Source: Pedobacter sp. (GTDB taxonomy: Bacteria > Bacteroidota > Bacteroidia > Sphingobacteriales > Sphingobacteriaceae). Taken from it: a DNA stretch of 44,115 nucleotides. The stretch covers positions 1 through 44,115 of the forward strand of contig JACMND010000039.1 in assembly GCA_014378705.1 (NCBI GenBank), given 5' to 3'. The notes beneath the pieces are model-generated. The model was not told the DNA's origin, did no database searches, and worked only from the letters and a program-made list of their open reading frames with translations. The number at the start of each line of letters is the position of its first letter. Position 1 is the stretch's first letter. The position numbers and the translations under genes are program-made. Below are positions 8,032 to 15,035 of the stretch, piece by piece.

Positions 8032-9570
8032 ATGAAATTCAGAATATTGATTATGCTGACTGCAATTCTTGCAGCAGAAAGTCCGGCCTTTGCCCAATAT
8101 GCGACGGATGCTTTGAGGTTTTCGCAATTCCAACAAGGCTCATCTGCCCGCTTTAAAGCGATGGGTGGTGCTCAAATCGCGGTAGGTGCAGATATCGGAT
8201 CGCTCTCTTCTAATCCCGCGGGGTTGGGTTTGTTTACTAAATCTGAAGCCAATTTTAGTGCTGATTTTTCCAATCGCAAATCGCAGTCAAATTATTTGGG
8301 CCAGTTTACTGATGCGCAAAAAGATCGTTTAGGAATTGATCAGGCTGGTGCTGTTTTTTATAATCCTACTTTGAGATCTAAAGGTTCAGATCTAAAGACA
8401 GGTTGGTTAAGTTTTAACTATGGTTTATCATACAATAAAACAAATAATTTTAATTCCACTGTTGATTACTCAGGCACAAATCAACAAAGCTCTATAGCAG
8501 ATTATTTCTCTGATCTTGCAGGAGCTTATTTGTCAAATGGCAATCCGGCAACCAATAATGCCGCTTTGCCCGCCGGGTCCTTAGAAAGAATGGCTTACAA
8601 TAATTATTTAATCGAATACGATCCAGCGGGATATTTTCCGGCGACTTCTTTAAATAATAACCAGCAAAATTTGATTTATCAAACGGGTTCACAATCTGAA
8701 GTTAATTTCGGAGGGGGAGCCAATTATAGTAACAAATTATATTTGGGAGCCTCTGTGGCTTTTTCATCTCTTAATTACAACTCCGACCGCGAATTTATCG
8801 AGACCGGTAACAACAGGGCTTTTCCCGGTCAGGACGCTGAATTTGCAGGCGGGTTATACAATCTATCCTATAAAAACAATCAGATTACAAGGGGCTCCGG
8901 CTTTAACGCAAAGCTGGGAATGATCTATCGGGCTACCAACTCCGTACGTGTTGGTTTAAGCTTTATATCGCCAACCTGGTTGCAAATTAATGATAGTTTT
9001 TCTGAAGCGTTAGATACCCGTTATACGCGTGCAAACGGATCAGCTATACAACCTTACACAAATACGCCGGAAATTTACGATCTGTCTTACACACTAAGAA
9101 CGCCATACAAGATCAACGGCGGCATTTCTGCTATCATCAATAAACAGGGTTTAATTAGTGCTGATGTCGAGTATGTAGATTACTCGTCGATTAATTTTAA
9201 ATCCGACAATCGCAATACAGATTTGGCAACAAATAACCGGATACGTGATAGTTATAAAGCAGGACTTAACTTGCGTGTTGGTGCTGAATATAAAATTGAA
9301 AATGTGATGTTAAGAGGAGGCTACAACCGTTCAGGATCACCGTTTAAAGATTTGGATTTTGCTACGGATATTCTTTCTGCAGGTATTGGTTTACGAAGTA
9401 ATTTACTTTATTTAGATCTAACCTACCAAAACGCAATTTTTAATTCCCGCAGCACTCCTTATTCCATTTCCTCATCTTACCCTGATTTTCAGTTCACCGG
9501 AGGTGGTGAAACCGCAAATATTAAAAATAACAGTCACAATGTTTTCTTAACTGTTGGTGCCAGGTTTTAA
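8032..9570 (+). CDS. FadL/OMPP1-like outer-membrane beta-barrel protein
   Basis: The 512-residue protein has a Sec signal peptide (residues 1-21, cleavage after AFA) and a mature N-terminus typical of the OMPP1/FadL/TodX family. Its DALRFSQFQQGSSARFKAMGGAQIA, then GSLSSNPAGLGLFTKSE, resembles the N-terminal plug segment. The rest alternates polar and aromatic residues as beta-barrel strands do, and ends with a barrel-type FLTVGARF. Family members move hydrophobic compounds such as fatty acids across the outer membrane; the substrate here is unknown. It follows the low-complexity lipoprotein by 33 bp and is closed by a strong terminator. Confidence 0.88.
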   Translation: MKFRILIMLTAILAAESPAFAQYATDALRFSQFQQGSSARFKAMGGAQIAVGADIGSLSSNPAGLGLFTKSEANFSADFSNRKSQSNYLGQFTDAQKDRLGIDQAGAVFYNPTLRSKGSDLKTGWLSFNYGLSYNKTNNFNSTVDYSGTNQQSSIADYFSDLAGAYLSNGNPATNNAALPAGSLERMAYNNYLIEYDPAGYFPATSLNNNQQNLIYQTGSQSEVNFGGGANYSNKLYLGASVAFSSLNYNSDREFIETGNNRAFPGQDAEFAGGLYNLSYKNNQITRGSGFNAKLGMIYRATNSVRVGLSFISPTWLQINDSFSEALDTRYTRANGSAIQPYTNTPEIYDLSYTLRTPYKINGGISAIINKQGLISADVEYVDYSSINFKSDNRNTDLATNNRIRDSYKAGLNLRVGAEYKIENVMLRGGYNRSGSPFKDLDFATDILSAGIGLRSNLLYLDLTYQNAIFNSRSTPYSISSSYPDFQFTGGGETANIKNNSHNVFLTVGARF

Positions 9571-9608
9571 TACGAAAAGTGAAATAGGCGATTAGGATAA
9601 CATGATTG

Positions 9609-9643
9609 AAAAAATCCCAATAAGTTTTCAATTGGGATTTTTT
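9609..9643. terminator. Strong bidirectional terminator
   Basis: Bases 9609-9621 and 9631-9643 form a perfect 13-bp stem (A-run plus tcccaat against attggga plus T-run) with a 9-base loop. It can end the FadL-like gene from the left and dps from the right. Confidence 0.85.
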
Positions 9644-9649
9644 AAACCT

Positions 9650-10129
9650 TTAACTTTTACCGCAAAAAGATCGCAACATCCAATTGTTTTTCTCTTTAAA
9701 CTGCGTAAAGGAGTTTACAAGGTCGTTTGTTCCATCATCTCCGGCATTTGCGGTTGTTGTCATAATCTCCCGTTCAATATCTATCAGGTCTGAAAAATCC
9801 TCCATAATAGCCATTACCATATCGGTATCAACCATATTTTTTGTATTTATTTCCTGTATTTTTGAAATTTTGACATAATCTGAGAAAGTGCTGTATGGCG
9901 ATTTTCCTAATGTAAGAATACGTTCAGCCAGATCATCAATAGTTTGTTGAGCATTATTGTAAAGCTCTTCAAACTTAACGTGAAGCGTAAAAAAATTACT
10001 TCCTTTAACGTTCCAATGGCATCCTCTCAGCTTCTGATAATGAACATGATAATTTGCAAGCAGGTCATTCAACTGATCTACAATTGGCTTTACTTCTTTT
10101 TCTTCCAATCCTATTTCTTTAGCGTTCAT
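9650..10129 (-). CDS. dps: Dps-family ferritin-like DNA-protecting protein
   Basis: Dps forms a 12-subunit shell that oxidises Fe(II), often with H2O2, stores iron and protects DNA. The 159 residues fit the family. Visible are the ferroxidase-site residues across the subunit interface: H38 in the GCHWNVKG segment, H50 and E54 in TLHVKFEELY, and D65/D66 and E69 in TIDDLAERI. The N-terminal tail has a few lysines but is short, so direct DNA binding is uncertain. The gene is divergent from the LysM gene at 10303, and an 18-bp palindrome sits in the shared promoter region. Peroxide or starvation control is likely from family knowledge only. Confidence 0.93.
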   Translation of the reverse strand: MNAKEIGLEEKEVKPIVDQLNDLLANYHVHYQKLRGCHWNVKGSNFFTLHVKFEELYNNAQQTIDDLAERILTLGKSPYSTFSDYVKISKIQEINTKNMVDTDMVMAIMEDFSDLIDIEREIMTTTANAGDDGTNDLVNSFTQFKEKNNWMLRSFCGKS

Positions 10130-10204
10130 GGGGTTTTTTTAAGATAAAATTTTGATTTGATTTTACAGTTATCACTTATTAATTGCATAAGATTTTGTGG
10201 CGAG

Positions 10205-10222
10205 TTGTTGCAAATGCAACAA
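10205..10222. promoter_or_regulatory. 18-bp palindrome, candidate operator
   Basis: The sequence TTGTTGCA-AA-TGCAACAA is a perfect dyad. It lies 75 bases before dps and 80 bases before the LysM gene, in the only intergenic space between them. Its TTGT...ACAA outline resembles CRP/FNR-family sites, but the regulator is not known. Confidence 0.5.
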
Positions 10223-10302
10223 GTTACCTTGCCTTTGAAAAAGGAAAAAACGGCTTGTTTGTTTCATTTTTAGTAATATTGCGCACATATTAAAATCTAT
10301 TC

Positions 10303-11184
10303 ATGCAGAGACAACTATTATTATCTATTGGCTCTCTCTTAATTTCTTTCAGTTCTTTGATAGCTGCACCGATTGATTCTGTTGGAGTTGAAAATTTAAA
10401 TGGTAAAAAACTGATCGTGCACAAAGTTGAACCCAAAGAAAATTATTACTCCATCTCCAGAAAATACTTGGTTTCACCACAAACAACAATCAATTATAAC
10501 AACAACAAAGGTTTACAAATTGGTGTTTTAATTAAAGTTCCCACTGAAAGAGCCTTTGCAAATCGGGTTATAACTGTTCCGGTTACATCAACAACCATAT
10601 CGGGAGCTAAAATGGAAATTGTAAAATATAAGGTTGGGGCCAAAGAAACTTTTTATTCTATCGCTAAAAAGTTTAATACTTCCGTGGATGCTTTAAAACA
10701 ATTGAACAACATATCCTCAAATTCATTAACGGCAGGTAGAATCATTAAGATTCGTTATGGTACCCTAACCGCGGAAGTAACACCGCCTACACCGATAATT
10801 TTACCAAAAATATTTACGGAAGGTACCGCCGGTTCAAGTCAAATTGATAGTAGCCTGAATGCAGGTGACCGGTTGAAATTACCGCCCTCCCGCTATGGTT
10901 TAAGAGAGATTGATGACCATGGTGTAGCTATTTGGATTGCGGATGAAAGCCTTGACGGAACTAAAATGTTAGCCCTTCACCGTACGGCTCCAATCGGGAC
11001 AGTTGTAAAAGTAACAAACCCCATGACGAGTAAAAGTACATTTGCGAAAGTTGTGGGTAAGTTTACCGAGAATGAATCAACCAGGGATGTAATGATTGTG
11101 GTTACTAAAGCTACCGCCGATCTCATTGGTGCTTTAGACAGACGATTTCAGGTGAATATTGTGTACGGCGTTCAAAATGAGTAA
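10303..11184 (+). CDS. Secreted LysM protein with C-terminal RlpA-like double-psi barrel
   Basis: The protein has a signal peptide (residues 1-22) and two LysM peptidoglycan-binding motifs. The first is near residues 40-85 (HKVEPKENYYSISRKYLVSP) and the second near 107-152 (YKVGAKETFYSIAKKFNTSVDALKQLN). The last 100 residues resemble the double-psi beta-barrel of RlpA (GVAIWIADESLDGTKMLALHRTAPIGTVVKVTNP, KVVGKFTE). RlpA-type domains bind or cleave peptidoglycan. Here the usual catalytic Asp/His pair cannot be assigned with confidence, so binding alone is possible. It acts in the periplasm. Its last 8 bases overlap the start of uridine kinase, which implies co-translation of two unrelated functions. 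Confidence 0.82.
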   Translation: MQRQLLLSIGSLLISFSSLIAAPIDSVGVENLNGKKLIVHKVEPKENYYSISRKYLVSPQTTINYNNNKGLQIGVLIKVPTERAFANRVITVPVTSTTISGAKMEIVKYKVGAKETFYSIAKKFNTSVDALKQLNNISSNSLTAGRIIKIRYGTLTAEVTPPTPIILPKIFTEGTAGSSQIDSSLNAGDRLKLPPSRYGLREIDDHGVAIWIADESLDGTKMLALHRTAPIGTVVKVTNPMTSKSTFAKVVGKFTENESTRDVMIVVTKATADLIGALDRRFQVNIVYGVQNE

Positions 11185-11815
11185 AAAGCCTTATGTAATT
11201 GGTATTACCGGAGGAAGCGGAGCTGGAAAGACCTTTTTTTTAAGGTGTTTTTTAAATCATTTTCGCACTGAAGATGTTTGTCTGATTTCGCAGGACGATT
11301 ATTATATTCCGGTTGCTCATAACATGACGGCCGAAGAAAATAAACTATACAATTTTGATCTGCCTCTGACTATCGATCAATCTCACTTTTTAAATGACAT
11401 ACAGTGTTTACTGAATTTTAAAAAGGTTGTAAAAAAAGAATATACATTTAACAACCCGAACGCAATACCAAAACTTCTGGAATTAAATCCTGCACCCATA
11501 ATCCTGATTGAAGGGCTATTTATTCTTCATTTTAAGGAGATTGCTTACCTGATGGATCGAAAAATATTTATTGATAGTACCAACGAAGTAGCCCTAAAAA
11601 GACGTTTAGACCGGGACATGGTGGAAAGGGGATATTCGAAGGAAGATATATTGTATAAATGGCTCAATCATGTTGTACCATCTTACCAACAGTATTTATT
11701 GCCTTACCGGGATGAATGCAGCCAGATTATCCTGAATAACAGTCATGCTGAAGAAGATATAATGGTAATTACAAAACAAATTGCAAATGAACTTAAAGAA
11801 CTGCAAATAGTCTGA
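11177..11815 (+). CDS. udk: Uridine kinase family protein
   Basis: The protein is a P-loop kinase of the uridine/cytidine kinase and phosphoribulokinase family, which phosphorylates uridine to UMP in pyrimidine salvage. Visible are the Walker A GGSGAGKT (residues 10-17), SQDDYY with the substrate-binding Asp, NFDLPLTID, the ILIEGLFIL segment, and the lid-like RRLDRDMVERGYS. An upstream in-frame ATG at 11159 lies inside the preceding gene. The ATG at 11177 starts directly before the P-loop strand and was chosen. It overlaps the preceding stop by 8 bases. It ends 3 bases before the convergent CoA-transferase gene, with no terminator between. Confidence 0.9.
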   Translation: MSKKPYVIGITGGSGAGKTFFLRCFLNHFRTEDVCLISQDDYYIPVAHNMTAEENKLYNFDLPLTIDQSHFLNDIQCLLNFKKVVKKEYTFNNPNAIPKLLELNPAPIILIEGLFILHFKEIAYLMDRKIFIDSTNEVALKRRLDRDMVERGYSKEDILYKWLNHVVPSYQQYLLPYRDECSQIILNNSHAEEDIMVITKQIANELKELQIV

Positions 11816-11818
11816 ATC

Positions 11819-12478
11819 TTATTCAAGTTCCATCTCCGGCACCTCTCCAACAATAAACAGTTTGCCGGCAGTTACAGATCGGATGTATTCTGTACTAACG
11901 CCAGGGGCACGTTCTAAAAGATAAAATCCTCCCTCAGGAAGCACATCCAAAACCGCAAGCTCGGTTACGATCTTTTTGATGCACCTTACCCCTGTTAATG
12001 GTAACGTACATTCAGCCAGCAGCTTACTTTCACCCGCCTTATTTACATGTTGCATGGCTACAATAATGTTTTTTGCGGACGCAACCAGATCCATTGCACC
12101 ACCCATACCTTTAACCATTTTACCGGGAATTTTCCAGTTGGCGATATCCCCATTTTCAGAAACTTCCATCGCACCCAAAATGGTAAGATCAACCTTTTGG
12201 GAACGGATCATACCAAAACTTAGAGCGGAATCAAAAATGGATGAGCCAGGTAAAGTGGTTATAGTTTGCTTGCCTGCATTGATCAAATCCGGATCTTCTT
12301 CCCCTTCAAACGGAAAAGGCCCCATACCCAGCAATCCGTTTTCTGATTGCAAAACCACTTCCAGTCCATCGGGAATATAGTTTGCCACCAACGTTGGTAT
12401 ACCGATACCAAGGTTAACATAATAACCACTTCTAATCTCTTTGGCGATACGTTTTGCGATTCCGTTTTTATCTAACAT
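11819..12478 (-). CDS. scoB: 3-oxoacid CoA-transferase subunit B
   Basis: This beta subunit of a family I CoA-transferase moves CoA from succinyl-CoA to a 3-oxoacid such as acetoacetate. The catalytic glutamate is E46 in QSENGLLG; GIGIPTLVANYIP and the glycine-rich KGMGGAMDLV are also family features. The length of 219 residues is normal. Subunit A lies 409 bases upstream on the same strand instead of directly next to it, because a pseudogene sits between them. The stop of that remnant frame overlaps the start of this gene by 7 bases. The gene is likely still functional, since no damage is visible. Confidence 0.93.
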   Translation of the reverse strand: MLDKNGIAKRIAKEIRSGYYVNLGIGIPTLVANYIPDGLEVVLQSENGLLGMGPFPFEGEEDPDLINAGKQTITTLPGSSIFDSALSFGMIRSQKVDLTILGAMEVSENGDIANWKIPGKMVKGMGGAMDLVASAKNIIVAMQHVNKAGESKLLAECTLPLTGVRCIKKIVTELAVLDVLPEGGFYLLERAPGVSTEYIRSVTAGKLFIVGEVPEMELE

Positions 12479-12873
12479 GTTGGGGATTTAAGAATTTGAT
12501 GATTTGATGAGATTGTTAAATAGCTTATGATGTTTTTTAAGATGAGATATTCTTGGGAAGAATTTTGATAATGGATATAACTGTTAATGTGCAGTTTACA
12601 GGCCGAAAAATAATTAAAATGTAAGAACAGCTGAAGATAGTATTCAACTTGATAAGCTCCTTTTGCAGCAATTTTCATTTTATGAATTTAAGCTCCTTTG
12701 TTTTCAGCATTCTCAGTTTTTCTTACGTTTGTTCCAACTGAAATTTCTGATCTGTGTAATTGACTTCATAATAAATAATGATGAAGTTGTTCTAGGTTGG
12801 ATGAAGAATCAATTATTTATAAAGCAAAACCAAAGGTCTATTTTACAATTAGGTTCTCACGATCGTACCTCAT
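12472..12873 (-). pseudogene. Four-helix-bundle (23S rRNA intervening-sequence type) protein pseudogene
   Basis: One continuous minus-strand frame from the ATG at 12873 matches the four-helix-bundle/S23 family common in Bacteroidota. It reads MRYDRENLIVK, then stop, TFGFAL, stop, II, a helix-like stretch, stop, SQLHRSEISVGTNVRKTENAENKGA, stop, IHKMKIAAKGAYQVEYYLQL. The family form is roughly KTFDFAL..QLLRSGTSIGANVREAENAESKADFIHKMKIAAKEA..TEYWL. The four in-frame stops are codons 12, 19, 36 and 62; no frameshift is needed. It sits exactly between the two CoA-transferase subunits. The frame ends on a TAG inside the scoB start region. Intact relatives are about 115-130 residues long; their function is poorly known. 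Confidence 0.88.
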
Positions 12874-12886
12874 AATCTTTGAATTA

Positions 12887-13588
12887 TCAAATCCTTTCTC
12901 TTAATGTTCGTTGTTCTATCCTTTTTTCATAGTTTTTACCCTGAAAAATGCGATGGACAAAAATCCCCGGGGTGTGAATGTGATCCGGGTCAAGCTCCCC
13001 CAATTCCACTATTTCTTCTACTTCAGCAATTGTAATTTTTCCTGCCATCGCCATTACAGGGTTAAAGTTTCTCGCCGTTAAACGGTAAACCAGGTTACCG
13101 GCCGAATCGCCTTTCCAGGCTTTTACAATAGCAAAGTCAGCTTCAAATGCCATTTCCATGAGATAATCCTTTCCATTGAAGTTTCTTGTCTCTTTTCCAT
13201 CAGCGACTTCTGTGCCTACACCTGCCGGAGTAAATATGGCCGGCATACCATAACCGGATGCCATGCACCGGGAAGCGAGTGTTCCCTGAGGAATAAGCTC
13301 TACCTCCAGCTCGCCGCTTAAAAGCTGCCTTTCAAATTCCGCGTTCTCTCCCACATAAGATGAGATCATCTTTTTAACCTGCCTTTTTTCAAGCATTAGC
13401 CCAATCCCAAAACCATCAACCCCGGCGTTATTGGAAATACAGGTTAGATTTTTAACTCCTTTATCAACAAGTGCCCGAATGGTATTTTCAGGAATTCCAC
13501 ATAAACCGAATCCACCAAGCATTAGGGTCATTCCATCCTTAATATCTTTGGTTGCCTCAATGGCATCTTTAACAACTTTGTTAATCAT
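12887..13588 (-). CDS. scoA: 3-oxoacid CoA-transferase subunit A
   Basis: This is the alpha subunit of the succinyl-CoA:3-oxoacid CoA-transferase. Family signs are the glycine-rich LMLGGFGLCGIPENTIRAL near the start, the CISNNAGVDGFGIG segment, GTLASRCMASGYGMPAIFTPAGVGT, and the late EVEEIVELGELDPDHIHTPGIFV. An upstream ATG at 13618 is in frame, but homologous proteins begin close to the MINKVVKDA start at 13588, which was chosen. It pairs with scoB beyond a pseudogene. Together they allow use of acetoacetate or related acids, linked through succinyl-CoA to the TCA cycle; sucC is also in this window. Confidence 0.92.
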   Translation of the reverse strand: MINKVVKDAIEATKDIKDGMTLMLGGFGLCGIPENTIRALVDKGVKNLTCISNNAGVDGFGIGLMLEKRQVKKMISSYVGENAEFERQLLSGELEVELIPQGTLASRCMASGYGMPAIFTPAGVGTEVADGKETRNFNGKDYLMEMAFEADFAIVKAWKGDSAGNLVYRLTARNFNPVMAMAGKITIAEVEEIVELGELDPDHIHTPGIFVHRIFQGKNYEKRIEQRTLRERI

Positions 13589-13689
13589 TTCAAGGTAATT
13601 TGAATACGAAATTAGCAATAACCTAAATATTAAAAATCATATACCGTAAAAATTACCGTTAAATAAGAAGCAGAGAATTAACATAAATA

Positions 13690-13839
13690 ATGACAGAGGA
13701 GATTACATCCGGACAACCGGAAGATATTTTTGTTTTTAAAGGCACAGCACCCTTTTATATGGAATGCGTATTTAAAAAATGTTGTAAGAAGTACAAAAAA
13801 AACAAGCGTTGCAAAAACTGTCCTTTAAAAACTAAATAG
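13690..13839 (+). CDS. 49-residue Cys/Lys-rich small protein
   Basis: The short frame encodes an acidic N-terminal part (MTEEITSGQPEDIFVFKG) followed by a Cys/Lys-rich tail with cysteines at 26, 31, 32, 41 and 44 (C-x4-CC-x8-C-x2-C; CKKYKKNKRCKNCP at the end). The pattern suggests a small metal-binding, perhaps zinc or iron, or nucleic-acid-binding protein. I recall similar small Cys/Lys-rich proteins from Bacteroidota genomes, but cannot check this here. It is divergent from scoA, about 100 bases away, and its stop touches the stop of the convergent sugar dehydrogenase gene. Such compact packing supports a real gene. Confidence 0.6.
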   Translation: MTEEITSGQPEDIFVFKGTAPFYMECVFKKCCKKYKKNKRCKNCPLKTK

Positions 13840-14943
13840 TTAAAGTTTTTTGCTAATCACAATAACTTTATCATTTGACCCGTTTCCCGTGACCAGGTAA
13901 ACCTTACCATCCGGAGCAATGCAAACATCCCGTAAACGGCCGAAATCACCACTTATAATTTTTGTTACATCAGCAACAGCGTCACCAGCAGGGTTCAGTT
14001 TTAACTGATAAAGTGATTCATCCTTTAAAGTAGCCATTATTACAGAATTTTTCCATTGAGGGATAAAATCACTATTGTAAAAATCTATACCGGAAACAGC
14101 GATGGTAGGGGTCCAGGCTTTTAAAGGTTCGGCTACGTTATTTTTTGAACAAAAATCCTTTTCACTATTTTCATCACAAAAACCATGAACATCCGGCCAA
14201 CCGTAATTAATGCCTTTACGGATAACATTAAATTCATCATCTGTATTCGGGCCATGCTCTGAACTATATAGCAAACCATTTCCGAAAACAAGACCCTGGG
14301 CATTTCTGTGTCCAAAACTCCAGATTGGGTTGCCTGAAACAGGGTTATCAGAAGGAATAGTACCATCCAGATTAATTCTCAAAATTTTACCGCTTGTAGA
14401 ATTTATATTTTGAGATAAAGGCTGGTTCCCGGCATCACCGGTACTTATAAATAATTTTTTTTCTGATGAAATGAGTAATCTGCAACCATTATGGAAAGTA
14501 TTCGCGGCAATATTATCAAGTAAAACAATTGGATTGGATAATGTAGTTCCGTTGTAAGTATATTTTACAATTTTTTCTGTATAGCTGCTCTCTTTTAGAT
14601 AGTTATAGGCCACATATACTTCTGGAACGGTAGAAAAATCAGGATGAAGAGCCATTCCAAGTAAACCTCCCTCACCTCTTGACACCACGTCGTTAATATT
14701 AGCAACAAGTGTTAGATTTCCAGTTTTTGGATCAATACGGCTAACTTTTCCGTCACGTTCAGTCACCCAAAGGAAATTATCCGGCCCCCAAAGCAATTCC
14801 CAGGGATGCGATAAACCGCTTGTTAAAACGCCAACCTGTATTTGGGCATCAGAAATCGGAATCTGCTGAGTTGGCTTAGATTTTTTGCAGTTAAAAGAGA
14901 ATAGAGCTATAGTAGTAATTGCTAAAAATATAATAAGTAGCTT
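13840..14943 (-). CDS. PQQ-dependent sugar dehydrogenase (GSDH family)
   Basis: This is a beta-propeller of the glucose/sorbosone dehydrogenase family, which oxidises aldose sugars in the periplasm with PQQ. Visible are LSHPWELLWGPDNFLWVTERDGKVSRID, RGEGGLLGMALHPDF, the FHNGCRLLIS segment (equivalent to the catalytic His region), LFISTGDAG, SFGHRNAQGLVF, SSEHGPNTDDEFNVI and GINYGWPDVHG. A Met at 14976 is in frame, but MKLLIIFLAITTIALFSFNC from 14943 gives a clean signal peptide and was chosen. No PQQ biosynthesis genes are in the window, so the cofactor may be imported or not used. It is the last gene after mutS2 on the same strand. Confidence 0.87.
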   Translation of the reverse strand, partial: KLLIIFLAITTIALFSFNCKKSKPTQQIPISDAQIQVGVLTSGLSHPWELLWGPDNFLWVTERDGKVSRIDPKTGNLTLVANINDVVSRGEGGLLGMALHPDFSTVPEVYVAYNYLKESSYTEKIVKYTYNGTTLSNPIVLLDNIAANTFHNGCRLLISSEKKLFISTGDAGNQPLSQNINSTSGKILRINLDGTIPSDNPVSGNPIWSFGHRNAQGLVFGNGLLYSSEHGPNTDDEFNVIRKGINYGWPDVHGFCDENSEKDFCSKNNVAEPLKAWTPTIAVSGIDFYNSDFIPQWKNSVIMATLKDESLYQLKLNPAGDAVADVTKIISGDFGRLRDVCIAPDGKVYLVTGNGSNDKVIVISKKL

Positions 14944-15035
14944 CATTGCGACCTGTGTAAATATTTTCCTTAACAAACAGATAAGTTCTAAATAAGTTCT
15001 TGATTGGGGAAAGGGAAGGCTTACAAACGTATTTC

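Noticed and set aside
12481-12900. Imperfect terminal inverted repeats around the scoA-scoB gap
   Set aside because: About 16 of 21 bases match, but the right copy is the coding end of scoA, so it cannot be taken as a mobile-element end without comparison to other genomes.
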